Below, piece by piece: positions 31,201-42,690 of a DNA stretch of 64,000 nucleotides. Location of the stretch: the NCBI GenBank assembly GCA_027563935.2, contig CM050453.2, positions 15,094,611 through 15,158,610 on the forward strand. Direction: 5' to 3'. The notes below the pieces were generated by a model. That model was not told the DNA's origin. It did not search any database and was given only the letters and a program-made list of their open reading frames with translations. Every line of letters starts with the position of its first letter. The stretch's first letter is position 1. Both the position numbers and the translations under genes were made by a program. Origin of the DNA: Costus lasius. Taxonomy: Eukaryota > Streptophyta > Magnoliopsida > Zingiberales > Costaceae.

Positions 31201-34200
31201 TCATCCAGCCCAGTCCACATGCTTTTGAGCATCACATTCTCCCCCACCAAACTCGGACGTTGCCCTCGACGTCATCGGATGCCCTCCTAGCGCGGCATCG
31301 AAGCTCGTTGCTCCGGGAAGAAGTCTCACAGACCTCTCATCGGCATCTCACTCACAGATGCCGGAATCCTCGTCACCCACCTAGTGACTGCATCGAAGCC
31401 CGCTGCTCCGAGAAGAGATCTCGCAGATCTCTCATCGGCATCTCGCTCATAGATGCCGAAACACTTTGTCGCCCGCCTGGCGACGGCATTGGAACCCACT
31501 GCTCCGAAGGGGGGGCACACTCACCGCCACCCTGTCTCTGTTGGGAGCGCCCCTAGGAGGAGAACCGGCTGGTGTGGCTTTCTTCTGGCCGGTTCCTGAA
31601 GAGGTAGCTCCTCCTTTTCCTTGCTTCTTCTTATACCCACCCTTGGGTCCTGGAGCTGGATGTTTCCCCTTATTCCTCTGAGGGGAACGTGACTTAATGG
31701 ACCAGAGGAGATAGGGGCAGATTGCTTCCTATCCCTCAAATCCACTAAGGAATCAGCTACGGCCATAGCCTCTTTGAGAGTTAATGGGCTATGTCTCCTA
31801 ACTTTCAACTGTGCCCATGTCTGCATCCTCTCTAAGAAGAAGTACAAGCGATCCTCTTCTTCCATTCGTGGTATTTCGAGCATGGCGGCAGAGTAAGCTC
31901 GAACATACTCACGAACTGTCCCCGTGTGTCTGATCTTATGTAAAGAGTCTCTGGCAGTCTTTGAAGTGTCTGTCGGCAGGAACTGGTTCTTCAGTTCAGC
32001 TTTCAACTCATCCCATGAGATGTCACGTGGCACCTCTTCTCCCGGAGGGGTCACTAAGGTACGCCACCAGAGCTTGGCGTCACCTGTCAGATATGCCGAA
32101 CACAACTGCGCTCTCTCATAATCAGGCACCTGAGCAGTCCTAAAATACTGCTCCATATCCCAAAGGAAATTCTCAAGTTCCTTTGCACTGCGTACCCCAC
32201 TGAAAGTAGAGGGCTCGGGAACACGCACTCTAGTGGTCTGCGGCTGGGAACTCCCAGCGCCTGCGGCTGAAGTAGAAGCACGGGCAGCAGCCTGCCCCTT
32301 CAAACCAGCCACCTCCAACGCAAGTCCACCAAGGGCACTGGAGAGACGTGCCAACTCAGAATCCAGGCGGGTCCCAACGGACTCGACCGCCGACGGAAGT
32401 GCCTCGAGACGCTCCATGATCGTAGCGTCTCCATCGAAGTTCCCTATCGCAGTCTCCAAGTGGGAGATGCGCTCTGCAGCTGTAACCATTGTGATTGTGA
32501 GAAGTAACTCTGAAATTCTGCTGGTGGAATGAGATCTGATGGTCTGACCTCTGGGTGCACTGAAAAGAGCTAAGTAGTGCTCGGTCTGTGTCGGAACTGA
32601 GCGATCAGTGAAGAGGCTGAGAGACTACGCCCCGGCGCTAGGCACCGACGTACGCACCCTCCAAACAGCGTACACCGACGTCGATATCCCTGACAATAGA
32701 CTTACACAAACTTAAGCTCTGATACCGGTTTGTTATGGGCAAATTTATTTTTTTATAATAAACTTAACCACAACCGGCAGATCCCCTCGCGGAGATCTCA
32801 GCCCTACACTAGAGTGGCCCGCGACCGGTTAGGATCGCGTTGCGGAAGCTGGCCCAGCACTCTACAAGCCCTCACACCACGTGCGCGAAGGGTTCGGTAT
32901 GAACACCGCCCCTCGGACACGAATACAAATCTCTCAACTGTGTCAAAGTGATGGAGACTCTCCAAAACACTTTGCACTCACAGAAATTCCCTCAACCCGC
33001 GCTCCTTTCTCTACACAGCCGAGATAGGCACCGGCGCGGCCTCAATCAATCACAAGGGGACGGTGGCGAACACCTTCAAGGGTGCCGGCACACACGTCTA
33101 AGACTTTGCAGTGAGCAAACAAGCAAGCACCTGCAAACAGTCACAAATCCGCACTACACATATGCGGACACAGATAACGCAAAGAACCGTCCGGACGAAA
33201 AGCCACACGAAGTCCGGACAGCGGTAAAGTCTCTATCCACTACACACGACAAAACCGTCCTACTACCACTACACACGATAGATCCGGGGAGGGTTTACCC
33301 TTGTAGCGTGCCACCACTCCACGAGCCGAGCCCACCGAGATCCTCCGAGACTCTGCGTCGGAAAGTCCGGTTGGAGACGAAGCGAGACGCGCGCGCGAAC
33401 GCACGCGGAAACCTCCTTCTCCCTCTTCCCGCTCGCGTCCGAACCAGCGCCGAAACCTCGGCTGAAACAGGGGAATGATCCCCTCTCCCGTCCGTCACCG
33501 TCCGGCCACCGGAGCTGCGCCGGCGGGTCGGGATCTGGTCGTCTGTGAACGGAGAAGTCGCCGCCGGAGTATTGTCGCCGGAGAAGCCGCCGCCGACGAG
33601 AAATTGAACCCAATGGAAGCTGTGGCTGCGTGGAACCGGCGATCGGAAAATCCGATCGCTCTCCCGCGTCTGGCTGCCAGCGCCGGAGGAGATAGTCTCC
33701 TCGTTACCTCAAGGCACCGGTGAGTCGATCTGAGAGGGTACGCCGACGAGTCCACGGCCGGAGCCTCGTCGCCGACGCCAAGTAATATACTCTGTTCCCA
33801 GATCTGAGTTTCGCCGAGAGTTCGTCGTCGCCAGACCTTGCACAAGCGTTCGATTCGCTTGATTGCAACCTCCCCTCGACGAGGATGGGATTTCCATCTT
33901 CGTCGACCACGCAACCGCGATCTCCGCCGGTGATTGGCCGGAGATCTCGCTTCCACCGGGGCGACCTCAAATCGTCGCCCTGGGCTCGTCCACGCCCGAT
34001 TTCGCTGCCAACGTCTTCGCCACGGAAGCACGAGTCGCCAGCCACCTTCCTTTTCCGGTGAGCCCCCTCCAGCTGGCCGGAATCAGCGCTGGAGACAGCG
34101 CAGGTGGAGAGGAGGTGAAGAACAGGGGAATTTTCCCCTTCGCGTGCGAGCGAAACACGTGAACCGGTTTGACCCGACTGAACCGGTTCGGTTCAGTCTG

Positions 34201-37200
34201 GAAGGGCGGTTCAGTGCCGGTTCGGGGTCGATTAGACCTCAGAATCGCCCCACGGTTGACCCTCCTCGATGCACACGCTCGCAAGCTCGTACGAGAGGAT
34301 CCGGGGTCCATGGGTCGAGCCAAAAGCCCACATCCACGTGTGAACCCACACTCCGTGGTTTGACTCGACCCTCGCCCTATGGACTTGTGTCAGCCTCAGT
34401 GACACGATCGCACACCCGAGTCGTCCAAAATGGCTAATGACGAGGGGTCCCGCCATCGCTCCATCTCGGTGTGCTTTGGGATTTGTGCTAAATCCCGGGA
34501 GCATCACACTAAACATGATAAAACTTCAAGAAAAAGGAAACTTCTACATTGCCAATACAATTTGGAGGAAATATTACTCGAAGTATCTAAATTATTCAGC
34601 TTTATTTGAATAATCCAAAATCCCTGCTCTATTATTTTTATAATATTCAGATTGAAGATGATTGTAGAAGTATCGTATATTTGAATCACACATTTAAATT
34701 CATATTTCGAATAATGTCCATCTAAATATTATCTCAATGATCTGCTTGATGCCTTTTCTTATTCAGTGCTTTCTATGTGTGCATAATCTGTGCCTCTTGC
34801 TTATTGTTTGATGATGCAAATATTTGGCATCCTGAAATTATGGCAATGATGTTTGTTTGGCCTCTGTGCCTGATATGATCAGAAAAGAATTCAAATACTA
34901 ATCCACCTTGCATCATGCAATTTTTTCCCCAATATTTCACCTGTTTTGTCCATGTGATTCTATTATCAGAATTTCGTTTTTGTCATCTTGACTCTGTCTC
35001 ACATTATCAACTCAAATTGCAACAGGACTTCAAGTTTGATACGTATAGTCCCAGTAATTCATCAACAAGCGAAAAGGTCTTTTGCAGCGACGACTTATGC
35101 TATCAACAAAATGCATGCACTTCAGCCACCAGCAGTTGCCCTTACAATATCAATTACTTATCTTCTAATACTTCATCTTCAGGAGTTCTAGTACAGGATA
35201 TTTTATATTTGACGACGGAGGATGCAAATCCTAAAACTGTTGAAGCACCCATTGTATTTGGGTATGCTAAATTTCAACCTCTCCAAGCTTTCTGAACTTT
35301 ATTCATTGCATCTTCAGATATTCTGATAAACTGGTTCAATTCTACAGTTGTGGAGAGTATCAAACCGGCTCATTTCTTGATCGCGCTGCTCCCAATGGTT
35401 TATTTGGACTTGGACTAGAGAAGGTATCAGTGCCCAGCATTTTGGCAAGTAAAGGGCTCACTTCAGATTCCTTCTCCATGTGTTTTGGAGATGATGGTAT
35501 TGGGAGAATCAATTTTGGAGACAAAGGTAGCTCTGACCAACAAGAAACTGCATTCATTATGAACAAAAGACAGTGAGTGCAGAGTGCCTTATCTTGCTTG
35601 CTTTTGCGTTGTGAGCAATTTGAAGATTCCTTTATTTGTTCTTCAGATCATGTTCATCTAATGTTTTTGTTATAATATTCTGCAGACCAACTTACATAAT
35701 CAACATAACTGGGATAACAGTTGGCGAAAATTCAACTAACATGGCATTTAGTGCTATTGTTGACTCCGGTACCTCCTTCACTACCTTGGCAGATCCCATA
35801 TATTCATTCATAACCGAGAGTGTAAGCTAATGAACCAGATTCTTGACACCAAAATCTAATCAACTCAATAATGTGAGTATCTGATAGATTTCTCTTTTTT
35901 CCTTTAACAGTTCAATGCCCAAGTCCAGGAGAAACGGTTTGTCAGCAATTTGAATTTTACTTTTGAGTATTGTTATGAACTAAGGTAATTGTACCTACGA
36001 AGAAACATATCTTTTTCACTTTTGATCCAAACAGCATCATCTAACATATTTTATGTGTTGCAGCCCTAATCAAAATTCAATTCTCTTGCCTGACATTAAT
36101 CTAACAACACTTGGTGGAAGTGTCTTTCCTGTTAAATTCCCAATAGTCCTGATTTCTTCACAGGTAAGTTTGTAAAGTCGTCGTTCTTTTATTCCTCTAG
36201 TGAGCTGCTTTTAATACTGTTCTCAATGTGTCATGCAGACAAAGTATCTGTACTGCTTGGCTCTTCTAAAGTTTAAGGCGATCAATATAATTGGACGTAA
36301 GACTTCTCTCAAACCTTTTAAACACGTTGGATTTACATACACTGTTTGTGTTTAGTATGGAAATTTGCCAAGAACTCTGAAAGTTATTCTACGTTATTTC
36401 TCTGTTCAAATTGGCAATGCCCTTACACAAGCATGTATTGGTTTTGACTCAACCAATTGTTTGGTTCCAAAATCTATACTTTGAAGTATGCCAGGCATTT
36501 GATGCTCTATGAACTAAGACCCGGAGTCTAGTTTCAGCCATTCAATGATCATTTCCTTATTCTACTTGATTGATTAATTTACCTCAGTTACTTGTTGATA
36601 ACAAGATTTTGGAGTCGAACCCGAGCATCAGAGGGAAAAAAAAAAAAAAAAGGAAAAACCTGTGTCAGGTGCTGTGAAATCTTACACTAGTACTAACCTT
36701 AACCCCATAAGGTGTTTCCATGCTCTTGAGAAAAAAAGGCATGAATTCTTGAGCTGCAGTTGCGCTGCAAAAGAAAATGCATTATATATGAGCATATTTT
36801 CCTTAAATTTGTGTCTGAACTCTTTTCTCAATCTACATTTGGACAGGAATTTTGTTCTTTGTTTTGTTCTTGTGAATTTCAAATTGAACGGTATAATCTG
36901 ACGTCAACTCTTTTGTCAATGCAGAAAATTTCCTAACCGGCTATCGCGTTGTGTTTGACAGAGAAAGGCATGTCTTGGGTTGGAAGGACTCTGACTGTAA
37001 GTGCATGATTCCTTGATTAGCACGTTGAATACAGACCTGGAAACAGTCGAGCGACGCTGTAATTTTAATTCGTCTTTCATTTCTCAGGTTACACTGCGGA
37101 GAATTCCAGCACTCTCTCTGTGCAGAAACCTTTAAGTACTGTTGTTCTTGCGCCTAGCAGTTTAACTGAGGAGATGACCAAATCAGGAGAGAAAACTGCT

Positions 37201-37299
37201 ATGGTTCGAGCTGCAAGTCACTCTTCGAGCAATTCATTGCACGTGAAGACAATGTTCATTCTCAGTTTGGCATTACAGATGTTCTCTGCGTTCATCTAA
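28300..37299 (+). CDS. A1-family aspartic protease, 10 exons, secreted and probably GPI-anchored
   Basis: Exons by GT-AG sites and matching phases: 28300-28604, 29522-29645, 35026-35261, 35348-35572, 35686-35821, 35911-35984, 36064-36163, 36239-36296, 36925-36996, 37088-37299. They sum to 1542 nt (513 residues plus TAA). The chosen ATG at 28300 starts a clear signal peptide (residues 1-25, AAVACIFTLLVAAVLA core). Catalytic motifs are DTGS at residues 122-125 (exon 2, within 'VALDTGSDLFWVPCDC') and DSGT at 323-326 (exon 5). The 'FGCG', 'NGLFGLG' and 'GYRVVFDRER' blocks are typical of plant nepenthesin-like/APF1-type proteases. The last 17 residues are hydrophobic after a Ser-rich spacer, fitting a GPI signal. 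An earlier in-frame ATG (28240) would spoil the signal peptide. Exon 1 is GC-rich, the rest AT-rich. All junctions are inferred, but every phase closes. Confidence 0.9.
28723..29297. repeat. Tandem duplication (~315-bp offset) in protease intron 1
   Basis: Intron 1 (28605-29521) contains an AT-rich block present twice. For example 'ttgttaagataaagttatat' lies at 28841 and 29156, and 'aaaatattaaggtgttat' near 28920 and 29240. The copies are diverged. No gene. Confidence 0.75.
29397..29437. repeat. Poly-T and (TTG)n microsatellite
   Basis: A T run followed by about nine TTG repeats in protease intron 1, some 85 bases before exon 2. Confidence 0.9.
30040..30157. mobile_element. Foldback MITE-like hairpin in protease intron 2
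   Basis: Two 57-base arms (30040-30096 and 30101-30157) are reverse complements with three mismatches, separated by only CCAT. Tips read CTATGTTCTGTTGGATG. It is the size and form of a small foldback MITE or a young hairpin locus. It lies next to the LTR fragments of the same intron. Confidence 0.8.
30164..31236 (-). mobile_element. Candidate LTR with adjoining polypurine tract, element X
   Basis: The block runs TGTCACACCC...GCATCACA on the plus strand. Directly right of it the minus strand reads GGTGGGGGAGAA (31237-31248), a polypurine tract, so this would be the 3' LTR of a minus-strand element. The content is GC-rich with chance open frames. No partner LTR is found: the LTR at 32731-34508 shares only the first 10 bases (TGTGATGCTC) with it. 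Confidence 0.45.
31295..31510. repeat. ~95-bp tandem repeat, 2.3 copies
   Basis: Units starting 'gcatcgaagc' at 31295 and 31390 and 'gcattggaac' at 31486, each with a 'ctctcatcggcatctc' and 'agatgccg' core. They lie between the polypurine tract of element X and the gag of element Y. Confidence 0.75.
31521..32489 (-). pseudogene. Ty3-gypsy gag fragment, element Y
   Basis: A 322-codon minus-strand frame starting at the ATG at 32489. It has an N-terminal heptad region, then the retrotransposon gag block from about residue 95 ('FSGVRSAKELENFLWDMEQYF', 'LTGDAKLWWRTLV', 'LKNQFLPTDTSKTARDSLHKIRHTGTVREYV', 'EMQ..LKVRRH'-like), typical of plant chromovirus gags. The last 60 residues are low-complexity and likely out of frame. 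No CCHC knuckle or pol follows; the element is cut near 31510. It lies antisense in intron 2 of the protease gene. Confidence 0.8.
32716..32726 (-). other. tRNA-Met primer site, element Y
   Basis: Minus-strand GGTATCAGAGC, four bases from the LTR end (ATAACA at 32736-32731). It sets orientation and the LTR edge. Confidence 0.75.
32731..34508 (-). mobile_element. 5' LTR of element Y
   Basis: In minus orientation it runs TGTGATGCTC...CCCATAACA, about 1.78 kb, followed by the primer site and the gag. GC-rich with many overlapping chance frames on both strands (32948-34437), none with a known motif. The right edge is the first point where AT-rich intron sequence resumes. Confidence 0.6.
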
Positions 37300-38075
37300 T
37301 CTCTTCTTCAGCAGCCACATAAAAGAAACACGTAGAGATATTGAGCATATTTGCCTCACTATTAATAATTTTTATAACTGTATTTTACTATCAAAATTTA
37401 TAAGATATTTAGTTAATAATTTTTTTAATTATTATAAAAAATAAAAATAATAAATAAATAAATTATTTAAAATAATAATATATTTTATTTTTTTTAGTAT
37501 TAAAATTTTTAATTATTTAAAATAATAATACCTTAAATTTTAAATAAAATTATATAAATTGTTTTTTTAAAATTAAAAGCTAGAAAAGCATCAAATTATA
37601 GTTTTCCTAAATTCTACTTTTTTTACTTATTTTTTTCTATTTTTATTTTTTATTATCAAATAGTATCTATTTTCTATTTTAAAGCTGCTTAAAATCAGCT
37701 TAAAAGTGAGGCTAAATAAGCCCAAGATAAATAGAAAATTTTTTCATTTTTAAATATTTTATTTAATTATATTATATATATATATATATATATTTTTTGC
37801 AGTTAATATTGTATATTGATTTTAAATTTTTTTTATATTTTTTTATTTTAAGTTGGTAGTCTTATACGGTATATGCAGAAATAGAGTTACTTTATGTTAT
37901 AAATTTGATGCCGGGATGATTACCAGTGTACATACAGGATGGGAAGTGAGAGTAAACCACTGAAATTATCTATTTTTGATACCCATATAAGTCTTTTAGA
38001 AAATTTAATAAATCTTATTTAATACAATTGATCATGTACATAACATATCTCAATCCTTGATTAAAAGAGGTATTG
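37300..38075. other. AT-rich intergenic region with (TA)n at 37773-37792
   Basis: 3' flank of the protease gene. Very AT-rich, no gene. No strong polyadenylation signal is singled out because AATAAA-like words are abundant. Confidence 0.6.
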
Positions 38076-39660
38076 TCATGCCTTGAATTAAGGTAATAAA
38101 TTTTTAATAATTTATAAGCGAGTCTATACTTGATTCGCACCCAAGCATGCCCATGCAAAGGCTAAGCGATCGAAACCGCAGGACCGGGTGTGACCGGCAA
38201 GAACACGTCCCCGACATGTTCCTCAGCCTATCCCGGGCGGCTACCTAGACCTTCGTCTTGACGAGTCATAGACAACCACATGTCTACCGATGATCGCTAC
38301 ACGATCCAGCTCCAAAGTCCACCTATGTACATCACCCGAGACTCGACGTCGACGCAACACGTGTTCGAGTCTAGTACACCGGAATAGAAAGAAAATCGCA
38401 CGCAGGTGGTGGCACACACACGCACAGAAAACGATGTTACGCAAGACGCAGGGCACACACCCTAAACTCAAACAGACTGCACGCTGGCGGTCAAGCTCAC
38501 ACTCTCGCCAGAACAGACGTCTTGCGAGATGTCCGACACACTCAACCGGCACATGCTGAATAGCACAACACACAAAGCCAGTTCACATGATCGGAGCGCA
38601 GAGCGGGGCGAGGAGTCACTGACTGAGAATGACAACTCGGTTGGGAGCGCAAAGCACAATGAGCCGGAGAGAGGAGATCGTCGGCCAAGAGCAGCTGATT
38701 GGCTGAAAATAGGAACCACATTCGAAACCCGCAAGAGGCACGGGCACAAAAATTAAGGTGGTGGATCGCAGCCGGAGGCTCGCCAAAGACCTGCTTGAGG
38801 CTTGTCGGAGCACCATGCTGCTGAGCCAACCTCGCCAGAAACAAGGGAGGTGCTGGCAAACCCGTCCACATTCGCTAAACGCCACCCAAGCAAAAGGGCA
38901 GAACCCTAGGCTCGTCGAACGCCACCAGGAAGAGGGCCGAAGCCCTCAGCCTCGCCGGATGAGCCCAACCTCACCGGCCATCCTCGATCTTGTCGAGAAC
39001 GATGAGATCCAGAAGAACACGACAAGGGGAGGAAAGCACCAGTTGGCGATGCTCGCCAATGGAAAACTACCCGCCAGACGAAGCCGGAGCGAGAGGAGGG
39101 GAGAACCATACCTCAGCAGATGTTTGCTGACGGATTCACCACCGGCGATGTCGAAGAGGAGGAAGAAAAGGGGACAACGCCCTGTTGCTCCGCTGTGTCC
39201 CATACTGCCGCACCCTAACCCATCGGGAAGTGCACCGTCGCCGCTAGGAACCCCGTTTGCTGGACACCACTCTGTTGCTCCGCTGTGTCCCATACTGCTG
39301 CACCCCAACCCATCGGGAAAGCGCAGGAGACTGCCGCCGTCAGGAACCCCGTTCGCCGGATGCCACTCGACGGCTGAGAGAGAGATCGGGGAAAGGGAGA
39401 GAGGGCAACTGCCGCCCCTAAACGCGCTTGCATTGAACACATGTGTCGCGCGAGAGAGGGCACTATTGCGCTAACGCGTACCGCGTATGCGATTTCCAGC
39501 CCGCTACTCTAGACGGAGCTCTGCTGGGCAAACGGGTTGGCCCCCGACCCGTTATCGCGCCACCCACCCGCTTCAGCCAGACAGCCACGGCCGAAACGGG
39601 GCTGCGATTTGGGCTCCAAATCGCCTGAATGGGCCTAACAGGAAGTATAGTGCACTCCCG
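38076..39660. other. GC-rich repetitive island, possible solo LTR
   Basis: An abrupt GC-rich block between AT-rich flanks. It begins with TGTCATGCC at 38076, like a Ty3-gypsy LTR start, and a possible end CTAACA lies near 39641, but no matching target duplication is seen. Open frames (for example 38758-39474 plus) are Arg/Pro/Ser-rich and look non-coding. Confidence 0.35.
39181..39363. repeat. ~90-bp tandem duplication
   Basis: 'tgttgctccgctgtgtccca' at 39183 and 39273, continuing with 'cacccnaacccatcgggaa' and 'ggaaccccgtt'. Two copies inside the GC-rich island. Confidence 0.8.
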
Positions 39661-39697
39661 CTGTCTAAAAATCTTTGCTCTTATGACTTGATTGAGA

Positions 39698-39705
39698 TGA
39701 CGTCA
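39698..39705. promoter_or_regulatory. Palindromic bZIP (C-box/CRE-type) site TGACGTCA
   Basis: TGACGTCA inside the longer palindrome GATGACGTCATC (39696-39707), 208 bases upstream of the start at 39913. Plant seed bZIP factors bind this core, which suits the likely seed-maturation role of the gene below. Binding is inference. Confidence 0.5.
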
Positions 39706-39912
39706 TCTCTTTCATTGCGCGCCAGCAGCAGCTCATGAGGCGACGACGCGTAAGCAAAGTAGCGGATGGACGTGCCCGCTCAGGAGCTCTCCTCTCCTCT
39801 CACTCCTCGTGCTCCGTGTGCGTGCGCCACTCCAGTTCTGCTTCGTCGCGTAGATTATTAATTTGCACAGAATCGAGCTCCCACTTTTTCCCATAAAGCA
39901 CGGGACGCAGGC

Positions 39913-40161
39913 ATGGCGCAGAGCAAGGAGAACATCAAGCATAGTGCGGCGCAGGCGCAGCTCTCGGAGGGTGAGCAGCTCCGCGTGGCGTACAAGCACG
40001 GCACGCCCTTGGAAGGCGGCAAGGTGGCCGATGCCAAACCCGTCGACCTCTTTGCTGACGCTCGCCGACTTGCCGCCGCCACCGGCTCCAGCTTGCCCCG
40101 CGGACGAGGAAAAGACGGCGACGGAGATCCCGGTTCCAGGGAACGAGGAAGCCATGAGTAG
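39913..40161 (+). CDS. Small seed-maturation (LEA-type) protein
   Basis: A single-exon 82-residue frame with ATG in the context GGCATGGCG. It is hydrophilic, with no signal peptide or membrane segment. The N-terminal 50 residues contain 'AQLSEGEQLRVAYKHGTPLEGG' and 'KPVDLF' blocks, which I recognise from plant seed-maturation/LEA-like small proteins. The C-terminus is Gly/Arg/Asp-rich and probably disordered. Such proteins accumulate in drying seeds and are thought to protect cell contents. The frame is GC-rich, with overlapping open frames on both strands that are shadows. Codon composition fits the GC-rich exon 1 of the protease. The C-terminal third differs from what I remember of the family, so a late frameshift or lineage-specific tail is possible. 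Confidence 0.65.
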   Translation: MAQSKENIKHSAAQAQLSEGEQLRVAYKHGTPLEGGKVADAKPVDLFADARRLAAATGSSLPRGRGKDGDGDPGSRERGSHE

Positions 40162-40596
40162 CAGAAAGAAGCCAACAGCATCTAGTACTAGCTAATGTGT
40201 CCTAACATTGCAGTCAGTATATAAAAGTGAAATCTCCCGTACAATGAATTTAGCAACTAAAAAAATCGCCTACTTTGTAACTGTATCGTACACTTAAGCC
40301 ACACTATTTGACTTTACTAGCTTAATGTATCCGCCCTTGGTCAACGTATGGGTGATATATTTTGATTTTGACTCGACTTGCTTCTCGGTGGAGATCACTC
40401 GTGGCTTCATTGACAATTGACGAGAGTTAACAGTTTCAGTGATTCAATTAGGCTTGACGATCGAGCTAAGCCTAATTGGTACCAACCTTTATCCAAAAAA
40501 CTATCGTTAACTTGAATACTGATATGGGCAAATTATGAGGACGTTGGGCATTTTGACTTTAGCTTTCCAAGCCAACCTAAAAGTATCCCGCCAGGT
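40162..40596. other. 3' flank of the small seed gene, no further gene
   Basis: AT-rich sequence with no open frame of note. Confidence 0.6.
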
Positions 40597-41100
40597 AAGG
40601 TTGGGTATTCGGTTCAGTTAATTTAATTTTTATTGGTTACATAAAATTTTAATAAATTTGATTCGGTAAAAAAAAATTTTTAACTTCAGTAATAAGTTTT
40701 ATAAAATTTGATTTTTGATTTTCGATTTAATTTTTGTTCAGTTTAGTAAAAAATCAAATTTATCATTATATATATTAAAATATATAATGTATTAAAAATA
40801 TATATATTATATTATATTATATTTAATTTTATTATAGTATAACTAGTTACTAAAAGTCTAAAATATGTTAACTAATACATAATAACCTAATTACTAATTA
40901 TATAATAAACTAAATTCTTAATAATTAAACTTTTCAGTAATTTACCAAATTTATTGAATTTTTTCAGTAAATTCGGTTCAGTAAAATTTTAGTTTTTAGG
41001 AAATTCAATTTGATTTCGGTTTTTAAAAATTCGGTATAAAAAATTTTGATAAATAAATTTTGGTAAATTCGATTTCAGTTTTTATCAAATGCTCACCCCT
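40597..41100. mobile_element. Candidate MITE rich in 'TTCGGTTT' words
   Basis: Starts near 'aggttgggtattcggttcag' and ends near 'aaatgctcacccct'. The ends are loose inverted repeats (AGGxTGxG). The interior is AT-rich with many 'ttcggttt' and 'aattcggt' words on both strands, a pattern common to plant non-autonomous DNA transposons. No target duplication is certain. Confidence 0.4.
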
Positions 41101-42682
41101 AAGCTAAGCCTAAAGCGCTAAGTCAAACCCTAAATAGTTAAATTATAGTGGAAAGCCTAACCAAGTTAGGAGAGATACTTGTATGAAGTTAAATTGTCAG
41201 TCTAGACTAGCCTAATTGAGATCTAGTCTACTCAAACTAAGCCTAATTTGATTCCAATTTAGGCTAATCATGAAGCGGCCTAGTGCTTTAGCTTTCTTTA
41301 GGAGTCAAAGTTAAATCAAGCTTAAGATTGTGTTTACTAGAAAAAAAAATAAAGAAAAAAAAACTTAGAGGAAAAAAAAAACGATAGAGAGAAAATTGGA
41401 TGGAAAAGAATATAAATCACGTGATTTATAGAAAAAGAAAAAAAAATTGCATCGGCACTACAGCAAACATCGAGGCAAGGCGTGCGAGGCTAACAAACGA
41501 TGCGACAAACAATAGGTAGGTGGGGGATGAGGTGGATAGGCAAACAGTAGGTGAGGCGGTAAGGCGGATGAGGTGAGGCAAGCGACAAGCAAATAGCAGT
41601 TGGGCAGGTAGGACGGGCAGTGAGGCAGATGGACAAGCATGGAGAAGTCAAGGAGGATATAGAAATAAATAAAAAAGACGTTGTTAGTTCTCCACCCGAT
41701 TTAGGTGGATAGCATTTGGAAGAAAAATGAGGAGAAATTTTTTTTTTAAATAAATAAAAAAATTCTTTTCTTTTTCTTCTTTATCCTCCCTCAATGTGCA
41801 AATAGGTTTGGATTGTTGAGTATGACTAAAGTTGGTCAAACAACTGACTTAGGGATAAATAGTTTTAAAAGATTGGGCATGTTAATGTTATTAATCGGGT
41901 TGAATAAGTTGGCCAAGTTTGATAGCAAGACTAGAGAAAAAAGTCTAACATGCTACGGTAACTTTTTGATATAATTCGTCAAATGCATTGGAGCTAAAGA
42001 AAACCTTTGAATTTCGACTAGAATTTTTTTTTGACATAGGTAAGTTAAGTAATGAGAGCAGGGTTTGACCCCAAGACCTTGTTATCAACAACAAAAATCC
42101 TTACTAGTTAAACTAATTGACACCCTCAAAAATTCTAGAATTGCCAATAATAGTCTGATTAATTGAGTAATTTGAAGAGTTGGTCAACGTATATCACTCT
42201 AGAAAACTTATCAAGTTGAACAAAAATTCTAGAATCCTTATATTGGATTAGATAGCCAAGTATGATTAAATTGTAAGTTAAGATCGGACAATTTGATTGA
42301 GTTAAATTTCTTGCTAATCTTAATCGATATCTAACCATGTCAAACAATTAAGCCTGATTTGATTGTGAAGTGGAACCAATAGAAAGTTGAGCCAAACTTT
42401 GGGGTTTTGCTTGCTACACCTTCCCCACTAGCCATCAAATTACTCACCACTCATTTTTCGTGTTCCATCAGGCTCTATGGTTGTCTCATTATCGAAAAGT
42501 CAAATGCAGTTGACCTGACAGGAAAAGGAAAAAAAATTTCGATTGAGAATAAATGATTTTGAAAAAAAATAACGACAATACCCCGTTGACGAGGACATCA
42601 AGATTCAAGTCAAAGCTAAACCATGCTTCATTACGCTTACACCGATGAAATGATACCTCCAAATGGGCCTCGCCTCGTGGGC
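41101..42682. other. Intergenic region, no gene seen
   Basis: AT-rich with A-tracts (41340-41450) and a GGCAAGGCG/AGGCGG-like stretch (41460-41640). A 'gcagggtttgaccccaagacc' word near 42059 resembles a Pol III B box as in degraded SINEs. No supported gene. Confidence 0.5.
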
Positions 42683-42690
42683 TTTATAAT
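42683..42690 (+). promoter_or_regulatory. Candidate TATA box of the IDM1-like gene
   Basis: TTTATAAT in 'gggctttataatagcc', about 1 kb upstream of the start codon and just before a GC-rich stretch that looks like 5' UTR. A 5' UTR intron is likely (GT at 43206-43207 in 'ggggtaagtttg', acceptor before about 43688-43702). Confidence 0.35.

Noticed and set aside
30164..34508. One complete LTR element with paired LTRs in protease intron 2
   Set aside because: The two LTR-like blocks share only about 10 terminal bases and differ in length and opposite ends, so they are not a pair.
38758..39474. 238-codon plus-strand frame
   Set aside because: Arg/Pro/Ser-rich, spans a 90-bp tandem duplication, overlaps long frames on the other strand and has no known motif; composition-driven.
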